From Schauerella fraxinea (GTDB lineage Bacteria; Pseudomonadota; Gammaproteobacteria; Burkholderiales; Burkholderiaceae_B): a DNA stretch of 64,000 nt. Made by a program: the position numbers and the translations under genes. Shown piece by piece: positions 28,664-36,746 of this stretch. The notes under the pieces are model-generated. The model was not told the DNA's origin. It searched no databases and saw nothing but the letters and a program-made list of their open reading frames with translations. Every line of letters starts with the position of its first letter. Positions within the stretch are counted from its first letter, which is position 1. The stretch lies in NCBI GenBank assembly GCA_030849945.1, contig JAVDKK010000001.1, forward strand, positions 1,860,001 to 1,924,000. Reading direction: 5' to 3'.

Positions 28664-28693
28664 GACGTTGATGTTGTAGTCAACATCAACGTC
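28664..28693. other. Perfect 13-bp-stem inverted repeat upstream of the fumarase gene
   Basis: GACGTTGATGTTG (28664-28676) is followed by TAGT and then its exact reverse complement (28681-28693). It lies between the crotonase stop and the fumarase ATG, 59 bp before the latter. No T-tract follows. It could be an operator, a transcript-stabilising hairpin or a T-less terminator. Confidence 0.7.
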
Positions 28694-28752
28694 AATATCG
28701 CAAGGTTCGAGCGGCGTTTCTCCAACGTTTTCCTCTCTCTGCAAGTGCTCTC

Positions 28753-30276
28753 ATGTCCGTCCTGATCAAAGAAGAAGACTTCATTCAGTCTATTGCCGAT
28801 GGCATCCAGTTCATCAGCTACTACCATCCCGTTGACTACATTCGCCATCTGGCCCGAGCCTATGAGCGCGAAGAAAGTCCGGCCGCGAAAGACGCGATGG
28901 CGCAGATTCTGACCAACTCGCGGATGTGCGCTGAAGGCAAGCGCCCGCTGTGCCAGGACACCGGCATCGTCAACGTGTTCCTGAAAGTGGGCATGAACGT
29001 GCGCTTCGACTCCTGTAGGAGCTTGCAGGAGCTGTGCGATGAAGGCGTTCGCCGCGGCTACCTGAACAGCGACAATCCGCTGCGTGCTTCCGTGCTGGAA
29101 GATCCGCTGTTTACGCGCAAGAACACGCGCGACAACACGCCCTGTATTCTCAACGTCGAACTGATCCCTGGCGATACGGTCGACGTGCAGATTGCTTCCA
29201 AGGGCGGCGGTTCGGAAAACAAATCCAAATTTGTGATGCTCAACCCCAGCGATTCGTTGGTCGATTGGGTGCTGAAGACGGTGCCCACGATGGGCGCCGG
29301 TTGGTGCCCGCCCGGCATGTTGGGTATCGGCGTGGGTGGTACGGCCGAGAAGGCCATGTTGATGGCCAAGCAATCGTTGATGGAAGACATCGACATGTAT
29401 GAATTGCTTGCTCGCGGTCCGCAAAGCAAGCTCGAAGAACTGCGCATCGAGCTGTACGAAAAGGTCAATGCGCTGGGTATCGGCGCGCAAGGCCTGGGCG
29501 GCTTGACGACGGTGCTGGATGTAAAAATCAGCACGTTCCCGACCCATGCGGCCTCCAAGCCGGTTGCCATGATCCCGAATTGTGCGGCCACGCGCCACGC
29601 GCACTTCACGTTGGACGGTTCGGGCCCGGCCCGCCTTGATCCGCCGGCATTATCCGAATGGCCCGACGTGCACTGGGCGCCCGACTACAACGCCTCGCAG
29701 CAAGTCGATCTGAACACGCTGACGCGTGAGCAGGTGGCGAGCTGGAAGCCCGGTCAAACGTTGCTGCTGTCGGGCAAGATGCTGACCGGCCGTGATGCGG
29801 CGCACAAGCGTATTCAGGACATGTTGGGCCGCGGCGAATCGTTGCCGGTCGACTTCGCCAATCGCGTGATCTATTACGTGGGCCCGGTCGATCCGGTGCG
29901 CGACGAAGTGGTGGGACCGGCAGGCCCCACGACGGCGACGCGCATGGATAAATTCACCGACATGATGCTGGCCGAGACCGGTCTGATCGCCATGATCGGA
30001 AAATCCGAACGCGGCCCGGTCGCGATCGAAGCCATCAAGAAACACGGCTCGGCGTATTTGATGGCCGTGGGCGGCGCGGCGTACCTGGTGTCGAAAGCCA
30101 TTCGCGGCGCCAAGGTGGTGGGTTTCGAAGATCTCGGTATGGAAGCCATCTACGAGTTCGACGTGAAGGATATGCCGGTAACGGTGGCCGTGGATGCGCA
30201 AGGTACGTCTGTGCACAACACCGGCCCCAAGACGTGGCAGGCCAAGATCGGTAAGATCCCGGTTGCCGTCGCCTGA
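28753..30276 (+). CDS. Class I fumarate hydratase
   Basis: A 507-residue iron-sulfur fumarase, reversibly hydrating fumarate to malate in the TCA cycle. It has the class I N-terminal alpha domain (with CQDTG and the IPNCAATRH cysteine) and the C-terminal beta domain (GPAGPTTATRMD, IGKSERGP). The length matches single-chain FumA/FumB enzymes. A class II fumarase gene is at 61612, so the organism keeps both an oxygen-sensitive and an oxygen-stable isozyme. An intrinsic terminator follows at 30351. Confidence 0.95.
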   Translation: MSVLIKEEDFIQSIADGIQFISYYHPVDYIRHLARAYEREESPAAKDAMAQILTNSRMCAEGKRPLCQDTGIVNVFLKVGMNVRFDSCRSLQELCDEGVRRGYLNSDNPLRASVLEDPLFTRKNTRDNTPCILNVELIPGDTVDVQIASKGGGSENKSKFVMLNPSDSLVDWVLKTVPTMGAGWCPPGMLGIGVGGTAEKAMLMAKQSLMEDIDMYELLARGPQSKLEELRIELYEKVNALGIGAQGLGGLTTVLDVKISTFPTHAASKPVAMIPNCAATRHAHFTLDGSGPARLDPPALSEWPDVHWAPDYNASQQVDLNTLTREQVASWKPGQTLLLSGKMLTGRDAAHKRIQDMLGRGESLPVDFANRVIYYVGPVDPVRDEVVGPAGPTTATRMDKFTDMMLAETGLIAMIGKSERGPVAIEAIKKHGSAYLMAVGGAAYLVSKAIRGAKVVGFEDLGMEAIYEFDVKDMPVTVAVDAQGTSVHNTGPKTWQAKIGKIPVAVA

Positions 30277-30305
30277 TGCGTGAGGGCGCTCGTTGCCTGC
30301 GCCAA

Positions 30306-30349
30306 GCACGACGAAGCGCCAGGCACGACGAAGCGCTAGGCACGACGAA
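30306..30349 (+). repeat. 17-bp tandem repeat next to the fumarase terminator
   Basis: Two near-identical 17-bp units (GCACGACGAAGCGCCAG, then one substitution) are followed by the first ten bases of a third unit. The array starts 29 bp after the fumarase stop and runs up to the terminator hairpin. It is non-coding. Confidence 0.8.
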
Positions 30350-30350
30350 A

Positions 30351-30377
30351 CAGCGACCTGCGGGTCGCTGTTTTTTT
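30351..30377 (+). terminator. Rho-independent terminator of the class I fumarase gene
   Basis: An 8-bp stem (CAGCGACC with GGTCGCTG) and a TGCG loop are followed by seven Ts. This is a textbook intrinsic terminator on the + strand. Confidence 0.93.
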
Positions 30378-30502
30378 GCCCGGCGATTCTCCCCATGTTT
30401 TGCCTTGCGTTTCGGCGCGGTGAACACAGGGTTGTACAAATACGAATTCCCGTCCCCTTCCGCATGGAGCATCATGCGACAACACGATAAGTAAGGATTC
30501 TC

Positions 30503-31330
30503 ATGACTGCATCGGACCCCTCCGCCTGGATTGGCCACACCGAAACCGTGAGCGATCGGCTTGACCCGTCGCACACGCAACGCATCGCCGCAACGCTGGG
30601 TGAGCCGCATCCCGGCGAGGGTGCGGAGCTGCCGTGGTTGTGGCAATGGGCGTTCTTCATGATCCCTGTGGGCATGGAGGCCTTGGGTGCCGATGGGCAT
30701 CCGGAACGCGGCGGGTTTCTGCCGGAGGCGGCCGGCCGAAATCGCATGTGGGCCGGTGGCCGGTTGTCGTTTCACCAGCCGCTGAAAGTAGGGGTGGAAG
30801 CCTCGCGCACGTCTACCGTGATTGCGGTCAAGGATAAAGTGGGGAGCACCGGAGCGCTGCGCTTCGTGACGGTGCAGCATGAGTATCGTCAGGCCGGCGA
30901 ATTGGCGATCAGCGAACAGCAGGACATCGTGTACCGCGAGCCCAGTCCGCCAAAGCTCGTCGGCACGCAGCCGGAACCCGAAGGGCAGTGGCGTGAGACG
31001 ATCGCGCCGTCGGCCGAACGCCTGTTTCGTTATTCGGCGGTGACGTTCAACACCCATCGCATCCATTACGATTTTCCGTACGTCACCGATACCGAAGGCT
31101 ATCCCGGGCTGGTGGTGCATGGCCCGATGATCTCGACCTACATGCTGGCCGGCTTTCTGCATGCCCACCCCGGTCGTCGCGTGAAGGAATACGCCTATCG
31201 TGGCTTGCGGCCGTTGATCTCGCCGGCCGATTTTCATGTTGGCGGCACGATCGGCGAGGACGGCCGCGCACAAGTGTGGGCCGCGCAAGACGGCACGCTG
31301 GCGCATCAGGGCGAGGTGACCTTCGAGTGA
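30503..31330 (+). CDS. MaoC/FAS1-like hot-dog dehydratase (mesaconyl- or itaconyl-CoA hydratase type)
   Basis: A 275-residue double hot-dog protein. The N-terminal half resembles FAS1-like dehydratase domains, and the C-terminal half carries the hydratase core FNTHRIHYDFPYV with a following GLVVHGPM segment. Related enzymes hydrate mesaconyl-C4-CoA or itaconyl-CoA. It is coupled by GTGA overlap to a class III CoA-transferase, which fits a route in which an unsaturated C5 dicarboxylate is activated with CoA and hydrated to a citramalyl-CoA-like product. The general family is solid; the substrate is inferred. Confidence 0.82.
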   Translation: MTASDPSAWIGHTETVSDRLDPSHTQRIAATLGEPHPGEGAELPWLWQWAFFMIPVGMEALGADGHPERGGFLPEAAGRNRMWAGGRLSFHQPLKVGVEASRTSTVIAVKDKVGSTGALRFVTVQHEYRQAGELAISEQQDIVYREPSPPKLVGTQPEPEGQWRETIAPSAERLFRYSAVTFNTHRIHYDFPYVTDTEGYPGLVVHGPMISTYMLAGFLHAHPGRRVKEYAYRGLRPLISPADFHVGGTIGEDGRAQVWAAQDGTLAHQGEVTFE

Positions 31331-32565
31331 CCACGCCAACCCAGAAAACGAGCGCATCGGCCTCCACTACCGCCACCGCCACTGCGCCACGCCCGCTCGA
31401 CGGCATCACCGTCATCAGTCTGGAACACGCCATTGCGGCGCCGTTCTGCACGCGGCAGTTGGCCGACATGGGCGCGCGCGTGATCAAGATTGAACGGCCA
31501 GGCGGCGGCGATTTTGCACGTAACTACGACGAGCGCGTCAAGGGGTTGTCGTCGCACTTCGTATGGACCAATCGCTCCAAGGAAAGCCTCACGCTTAACC
31601 TCAAGGAGGCAGGCGCGAGCGACGTGATGGCGCGCCTGTTGGAGACGGCCGACGTGCTGGTGCAAAACCTGGCACCGGGTGCTGCAGCGAGGCTGGGCCT
31701 GGATTTCGATCAGCTGCACGAACGCTACCCGCGCTTGATCGTGTGCGACATCTCGGGGTATGGCGAGGGGGGGCCGTATCAAGACAAGAAAGCGTATGAC
31801 CTGTTGATCCAGAGCGAAAGTGGATTTCTGTCGGTCACCGGCACGCCTGACGACCCTTCAAAGGCCGGATGTTCGATCGCCGATATCGCAGCGGGCATGT
31901 ACGCCTATTCCGGCATTCTCAATGCGCTGCTGTTGCGTCACCGCACCGGCGAAGGCAGCCGCCTGGACGTGTCCATGCTGGAAAGCAGTGTGGAGTGGAT
32001 GGGCTATCCCATGTATTACGCCTACGACGGCGCGCCGCCGCCCGTGCGCGCGGGCGCATCGCATGCCACCATCTATCCGTACGGCCCTTTTCCGGTAGGC
32101 GACGGCTCGATCGTGATGCTGGGTCTGCAGAACGAGCGCGAGTGGCGCATCTTCTGCGATCGCGTGTTGGCCAACGCAGCATTGGCCGATGATCCGCGCT
32201 TCAATACCAATTCCAAACGCAACGAGAATCGGGCGGACCTACGCGCCTTGATCGTCGATGCGTTCAAAGCCTTCGATGCCGACCAGGTGGCGCATACCCT
32301 AGAGACGGCAGGGATTGCCAACGCTCGCGTCAACGATATGGCTGGCGTGTGGGATCACACGCAACTGAAGGCGCGCGATCGGTGGCGCACGGTCGACAGT
32401 CCCGCGGGCGCGTTACCGGCACTGCTGCCGCCTGCCACCAACAATCGCTTCGATGCGCAGATGACGGCCGTGCCAAGCGTGGGGCAGCACAACGATCAAA
32501 TACTCGCGGAGCTCGGGTTCGATGATGCCGCGATCGCCGCGTTGCATCAGGCAGGGGCGGTATAG
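31327..32565 (+). CDS. CaiB/BaiF (family III) CoA-transferase
   Basis: About 412 residues from the GTG at 31327, which overlaps the preceding stop as GTGA; an alternative upstream start would overlap further. After a Thr/Ala-rich N-terminus (1-22), the CaiB-type domain begins with LDGITVISLEHAIAAPFCTRQ and DMGARVIKIE; the predicted catalytic Asp is in KAYDLLIQSESG. It probably transfers CoA to the substrate of the coupled hydratase. It is a second, distinct family III transferase in this window (the other ends at 15470). Confidence 0.88.
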   Translation: MTTPTQKTSASASTTATATAPRPLDGITVISLEHAIAAPFCTRQLADMGARVIKIERPGGGDFARNYDERVKGLSSHFVWTNRSKESLTLNLKEAGASDVMARLLETADVLVQNLAPGAAARLGLDFDQLHERYPRLIVCDISGYGEGGPYQDKKAYDLLIQSESGFLSVTGTPDDPSKAGCSIADIAAGMYAYSGILNALLLRHRTGEGSRLDVSMLESSVEWMGYPMYYAYDGAPPPVRAGASHATIYPYGPFPVGDGSIVMLGLQNEREWRIFCDRVLANAALADDPRFNTNSKRNENRADLRALIVDAFKAFDADQVAHTLETAGIANARVNDMAGVWDHTQLKARDRWRTVDSPAGALPALLPPATNNRFDAQMTAVPSVGQHNDQILAELGFDDAAIAALHQAGAV

Positions 32566-32599
32566 CCCATTGACGGACGCCTGACGCTAGACACCTCGT

Positions 32600-32887
32600 C
32601 TAGGCGTTCAGGGCGTCCGTGATCTTCAGTTCGACGAGCATGCCTGCTGCGGCCGCCATGTTGACCAATGCGTCTAGACCGAACAAATTGATCTTTCCGC
32701 GCATCAAGTCAGAAACGCGGGGTTGTGTGATGCCGAAAAGTTTCGCGGCCGCTGCCTGGCTCATTTTTGAACGCTGAAGGTGCGCCGTCAGGGCAATCAT
32801 CAATGCCGAACGCAGCTTCATGTTCTCTGCCGCTTGCGCGGTATCTTCCAATGCATCCCAAACGCTGCCGAACGTACTGTTGTTCAT
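32600..32887 (-). CDS. HigA-type antitoxin (XRE/helix-turn-helix)
   Basis: A 95-residue DNA-binding protein with a helix-turn-helix in the C-terminal half (SQAAAAKLFGITQPRVSDLM). The start at 32887 overlaps the upstream toxin gene by four bases (ATGA). The toxin-first order and fold match HigB-HigA / Gp49-XRE pairs, where the antitoxin neutralises the toxin and represses the operon. Confidence 0.85.
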   Translation of the reverse strand: MNNSTFGSVWDALEDTAQAAENMKLRSALMIALTAHLQRSKMSQAAAAKLFGITQPRVSDLMRGKINLFGLDALVNMAAAAGMLVELKITDALNA

Positions 32888-33222
32888 AAGCCCATCTCCA
32901 TTAGCAGCACACGATAGCGATCGCTCGCAAGATCCAAGTCGCGTTGTGCCGTTTTCTGCGATTTCTTTTGAAAGCAATGTAGGACGTAGATGGCCGCGCT
33001 GAATTTTGCGATGTACACCACCCGAAATGCGCCAAATGAATCTCGGATGCGTATCTCGCGAACGCCGCCGCCGATACTCGGCATGGGATTCCAGTCATCG
33101 GGTTCGAAACCGTGTTGAAGGCGGTCGATCTGATGACCTGCTTCCCGTCTCATTTGGTCAGGAAATCGTCGCAAGTCTTGTAGTGAGGATCCGCGAAAAG
33201 ATACTGGCTTCAAGACATGCAT
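32884..33222 (-). CDS. HigB/RelE-like toxin (phage-derived Gp49-like)
   Basis: A 112-residue ParE/RelE-fold protein; the core REIRIRDSFGAFRVVYIAKF and the following VLHCFQKKSQKT match the Gp49-like family, whose members are generally ribosome-dependent mRNA interferases. The N-terminus starts at the ATG at 33222, inside a palindrome. It pairs with the HigA-type gene. The pair lies between metabolic genes and has no adjoining mobile element, but its promoter region is much more AT-rich than its surroundings. Confidence 0.85.
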   Translation of the reverse strand: MHVLKPVSFRGSSLQDLRRFPDQMRREAGHQIDRLQHGFEPDDWNPMPSIGGGVREIRIRDSFGAFRVVYIAKFSAAIYVLHCFQKKSQKTAQRDLDLASDRYRVLLMEMGL

Positions 33223-33246
33223 GTCCTAACATACAAAAAATTGTAT
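33214..33246 (-). promoter_or_regulatory. Probable autoregulatory operator of the toxin-antitoxin pair
   Basis: Two palindromes flank the toxin start: GACATGCATGTC (33214-33225), which contains the start codon, and ATACAA-N4-TTGTAT (33231-33246) just upstream. The second is typical of HigA/XRE operators. This is inferred from symmetry and position. Confidence 0.6.
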
Positions 33247-33284
33247 ATCTAGTCAATGCGATGCGAGCGATTTTTACAGCTCGA

Positions 33285-35459
33285 CTAGAACGCCATCCGC
33301 GCATTCAAGCTCACCGTGCGCGGCGCGCCGGGGGCAATGTAGTTGCTGCCGTTGTAAGTCCAGTAGCGGCGGTTGGCCAGGTTCTGGATCTGGGCCGTGA
33401 GCGTCACGTCGCGATCAAGAATCCGTGCGCGGTATTGCGCACCGGCATCGAACACGGTGTATGACGGCACGCTGTAGGTGTTGGCCGTGTTCATCTGCGA
33501 GCCGCCCACGTACTTCGCACCCAGCGACACGCTGACTGCCGGCATCACGGGCAATTGATAACTCAGCCGCGTGGCCGCTTGCAGGTGCGGCGTGCCGGTG
33601 GTGCGCTTGCCCTCGAGTCCGGCGCTGCTCTCCACATAGGTCGAGTTCAAGTACATCACGCCGCCCGACAAGCTCAGGTCGCGATTGATGTCGTAGGTGC
33701 CGTTGAGGTCTACCCCCTGGTAGCGCGTGATGCCGTCTTGCACGAACCGGTTGGCATCGTTGGTGTATTCCGCTGTGCGATCCATGCGGAACAGCGCAGC
33801 CGTGGTGGCCCAGGTGGGCGCTTCGTACTTGTAGCCGGCTTCATACTGCTTGCTTTTGACCGGGCTCATCACTTCACCGAAGTTGATCGTGTTGACCCCG
33901 GCCGTACCCCCACGTTCCAACGCCTCGACGTAGCTGGCGTACAGCGTGTCGTTTTGCGTGGGCTTGTAGATCAGCGCGACGGTGGGCGTGAGGGGGTTGC
34001 GTTCGTACCGCGTCGTGCGCGCGCCGGACAGGTTGTAGGCGCTTTGGTCGAAGCGGTTGTAGCGAATGCCGCCGATCACCGACCAATGTTCGCCAAAGCT
34101 CAGGGTGTCGCTCGCGAACAAGGCATCCTGCACGATGGCAGACGTTTTATAGAGGCTGTGGCCGCCGGCGTCGCCGTACGACGTGAGGGTGGTGCCGCGA
34201 TAGATATTGCCCGCCCCGATGTTGCCGACGTACGTCGACTCGCGATCGGATAGCGTGCCGAACGATTGACGCGAGGCACCGAAAGTGAGTTTGTGGTCGA
34301 TCGGACCGGTGCGCACCTCGCCCTCGACGAGCGCTTGCCATTGCTTGTATTCCTGGGCGAAGCGATACAACGATTGGTCGGCGGTGTAGTCGCCTGCCAG
34401 GTTCGACACGTACAACGTGCTGTTGTTGTAATCGAGGTCTTTGCGTGCGTTGCGGTACGTGACGCTGGTTTTCCACCCGGGCGCCACGCGCCATTGCAGG
34501 CCGGTCGTGATCACCCGATCCTTGGTGTCGAAGTAGGCACCCTCGGGTTGCGACGCGATGCGCGGATTAACCGTGCCGGGGATGGCTTGGATGTCGCCGA
34601 TGTCGTAGCCCCAGAAACTGTTGCTGCGGGATTTGCGATTGGCATACAACGCATCGAAGGTGAGGGTGAGATCGTCTGTGAGCCGCGCGTCAAGGGCCAC
34701 GGACGCGCCTTCGCGGCGCAGGCTGCCGTCATCGATATAGGTGTCGCCTTCTTCGCGAAACAGATTGACGCGATAGCCAAAACGATCGTCGCGGCCGGCA
34801 CGGCCACCCATGTCGATGGACTGAGAAAACAGCGAATCGGATTTGTAGCCAAGCGAGGCACTGAACTGGGTCTCGTCGGTGGGGCGTTTGACGACGTAGT
34901 TGAGAATGCCGCCGGGTGAGCCGAAACCGTACATGAATCCGCTCAGGCCTTTGAGCAGATCGACCCGTTCAAAGAATTCCAGCGGCAGGTCGTTGCTCCA
35001 GCCGGCAATCGCCAGACCGTCTACTTTCAGGCCGTTGGTGCCGTCGATGCCCAGGCCCCGCACGCTGATCGAGGGGCTTTGGCCGTACTCGACACCGGTC
35101 ATGGTGGTCGAGGCATCGTATCGAAACACCTGCTCGATATTGGTGGCCAGCCGCTCTTCGATCTCGGATTGACTCACGCTGGTGATGGAGAAGGGCGTGT
35201 CCAGCACGCTGCGCGTGCCGAGTGCGCCCGAGGCGGCAGGCACGTTGAGGCTTCGTCCGGGATCCAGCCCGTCACCGACGACGGTGACCGTTGGCATCAT
35301 CGATTGGTCGTCGCCTGAACTTGCCGCCGTCACCGATTGAGCCTGCACCGCCTGCCCGTACAGCGCCGGTAGGAGCACCGCGCTCGTGCATCCCAGATAG
35401 AGCGCCAGCGCCAGCGGGCGAGGGGATGTAAAGGGTGGGCGGCGATTTGATGCAGTCAT
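33285..35459 (-). CDS. TonB-dependent siderophore receptor
   Basis: A 724-residue outer-membrane receptor from the ATG at 35459. It has a signal peptide (about 1-40), a likely TonB box (PTVTVVG), a plug domain (SVSQSEIEERLATNIEQV to about residue 210) with the SPGGILNYVVKRP signature of siderophore receptors, and a barrel ending in the aromatic C-terminus ARMAF. It imports a ferric siderophore using TonB energy. It has no STN domain and no adjacent FecIR genes, so control is probably by Fur; a weak Fur-like sequence lies upstream at 35555-35573. Confidence 0.92.
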   Translation of the reverse strand: MTASNRRPPFTSPRPLALALYLGCTSAVLLPALYGQAVQAQSVTAASSGDDQSMMPTVTVVGDGLDPGRSLNVPAASGALGTRSVLDTPFSITSVSQSEIEERLATNIEQVFRYDASTTMTGVEYGQSPSISVRGLGIDGTNGLKVDGLAIAGWSNDLPLEFFERVDLLKGLSGFMYGFGSPGGILNYVVKRPTDETQFSASLGYKSDSLFSQSIDMGGRAGRDDRFGYRVNLFREEGDTYIDDGSLRREGASVALDARLTDDLTLTFDALYANRKSRSNSFWGYDIGDIQAIPGTVNPRIASQPEGAYFDTKDRVITTGLQWRVAPGWKTSVTYRNARKDLDYNNSTLYVSNLAGDYTADQSLYRFAQEYKQWQALVEGEVRTGPIDHKLTFGASRQSFGTLSDRESTYVGNIGAGNIYRGTTLTSYGDAGGHSLYKTSAIVQDALFASDTLSFGEHWSVIGGIRYNRFDQSAYNLSGARTTRYERNPLTPTVALIYKPTQNDTLYASYVEALERGGTAGVNTINFGEVMSPVKSKQYEAGYKYEAPTWATTAALFRMDRTAEYTNDANRFVQDGITRYQGVDLNGTYDINRDLSLSGGVMYLNSTYVESSAGLEGKRTTGTPHLQAATRLSYQLPVMPAVSVSLGAKYVGGSQMNTANTYSVPSYTVFDAGAQYRARILDRDVTLTAQIQNLANRRYWTYNGSNYIAPGAPRTVSLNARMAF

Positions 35460-35554
35460 GTGTGGCGGTTCCTGGAGGTGGCGGCGCCGTGTGCCATGCA
35501 ATGCAGTCGCAGCGCGCCGAAGAGTGAAACAAAAGCGCCGCGCATTCTAACGCT

Positions 35555-35573
35555 AATAGAAACGATTACGATT
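35555..35573 (-). promoter_or_regulatory. Possible Fur box for the siderophore receptor
   Basis: On the minus strand, AATCGTAATCGTTTCTATT matches the classical 19-bp Fur consensus at about 10 positions by my alignment, which is marginal. Its position about 100 bp upstream of a TonB receptor start makes it plausible. Confidence 0.3.
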
Positions 35574-35759
35574 TAGATTAATCAATTTGTCACAATGTTG
35601 CGGGAATTTTGATGGCCTCGCGGTGTCGCGTTGGCGCTGCTGCACTGCGATGTCGATAGGGCAACCGATAGCAGCGGCGCCGTGCAATGGTCTTGGCACG
35701 ATCGATCCGGCAAGACGCCTGTCGCCTTGCACTTCATCGCATGCTCTGATCAATTTCAC

Positions 35760-35794
35760 TTTTACGTAATGGTTAACGCTAAATTGACGTAAAA
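35760..35794 (+). promoter_or_regulatory. Inverted repeat overlapping the XRE-cupin promoter
   Basis: TTTTACGT (35760-35767) and its exact reverse complement ACGTAAAA (35787-35794) are separated by 19 bp. The downstream arm overlaps the −35 element of the promoter at 35784, consistent with repression by a dimeric regulator, possibly the XRE-cupin protein itself. Confidence 0.55.
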
Positions 35795-35812
35795 ATGAAA
35801 TCGGCATATATT
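35784..35812 (+). promoter_or_regulatory. Near-consensus sigma-70 promoter of the XRE-cupin gene
   Basis: TTGACG (35784-35789) and TATATT (35807-35812) with 17-bp spacing; each hexamer is five of six to consensus. Transcription would begin about 65 bp before the ATG at 35884. Confidence 0.75.
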
Positions 35813-35883
35813 TTCGTGAAATTGCGCCCCGTGCAGCAAGCTTTACTGCTGTGACGCGTGCGTGCTGCTTTCAGACTGGAACC

Positions 35884-36624
35884 ATGTCCTTGCTCCCCCC
35901 TGCTCACGTCCCGCCCAGTGCTGTCGATCACGACGACAAAGCGCTCGGCGAGCGATTGCGCGCGCGGCGGGTGGCGAAGGGATTGACGCTCAAGGATGTG
36001 GCGGCGCGTGCCGAGATGTCTATCGGATCGATCAGTCAGATCGAGCGCGGTGTGAGCTCGCCATCGATCCGCACGCTGCGTGGGATCTGTCACGCATTGG
36101 AGATCGATGGGGCAGAGTTGTTCGCGCCTGCCGATGACGCGTCCAGTGCATCCGATGTACTCGACGCGGCCGCGGCCTCGCGCGCCGGCGGCGACGCAGT
36201 CGTTCAGCCAGGGCAGTCGGCACCATTGGCCGCCGCCGATGCCGTGCGTGCTGCAGCACGGCCGGCAGATGCCGCACTCTCGGGTGAGTACCTCGTGCGC
36301 GCCGATCGGCACAAGCCGTTGCGTCTGCATGGCACGGGCATCACCAAGTACCGTGTGACGCCGGCGAGCTGCAATGCCATGGAAGCCTATTTGATGGAGC
36401 TCGATCCGGGCGCCAGCTCCGATCCCAACTTTCTGGTGCAAACCGGCGACAAGGTGGGCTACGTGATCGAGGGCAAGTTGCAGTTGTTTATCGGCGATCA
36501 ATCTTTTCTGCTCGAGACCGGCGACACCTACGGGTTTGCCGCCAACCAAGCCTACCGTTGGATCAACGGCTGGGATAAGAAGACCCGTTTTCTGGTGGTC
36601 AACAGCAATCACTTCTATGTGTAA
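35884..36624 (+). CDS. XRE-family regulator with C-terminal cupin domain
   Basis: A 246-residue regulator from the ATG at 35884 (a GTG at 35851 is possible). The helix-turn-helix occupies about residues 21-75 (GLTLKDVAARAEMSIGSISQIERG), followed by an Ala-rich linker and a cupin_2-type sensory domain (about 150-240). This PuuR-like layout is common for regulators of amine, amino-acid or polyamine catabolism. It lies upstream of an MHS transporter, an FAD oxidase and a cupin on the same strand. Confidence 0.9.
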   Translation: MSLLPPAHVPPSAVDHDDKALGERLRARRVAKGLTLKDVAARAEMSIGSISQIERGVSSPSIRTLRGICHALEIDGAELFAPADDASSASDVLDAAAASRAGGDAVVQPGQSAPLAAADAVRAAARPADAALSGEYLVRADRHKPLRLHGTGITKYRVTPASCNAMEAYLMELDPGASSDPNFLVQTGDKVGYVIEGKLQLFIGDQSFLLETGDTYGFAANQAYRWINGWDKKTRFLVVNSNHFYV

Positions 36625-36746
36625 GTTCCCCTCATCGCGTTGATCGCGAGTCTCCCCTTTTTCGTCTGACGCGCAGGCCGGTCGCCTGTACTTTTTTCCG
36701 CATCGAAAGATACGGCGGGTATTCTTGCGCCCGCACTGAGGCCAAC

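Larger units (their letters stand above)
35460..35883. other. 424-bp intergenic region between divergent genes
   Basis: This is the longest non-coding stretch in the window and is AT-rich for this genome. It separates the siderophore receptor (−) from the XRE-cupin regulator (+). It contains a weak Fur-like site near the receptor, a strong promoter and an inverted repeat near the regulator; I see no convincing gene in it. Confidence 0.7.

Noticed and set aside
35587..35769. A 60-codon frame in the 424-bp intergenic region
   Set aside because: No ribosome site and no family resemblance; it lies in a region better explained by promoters.
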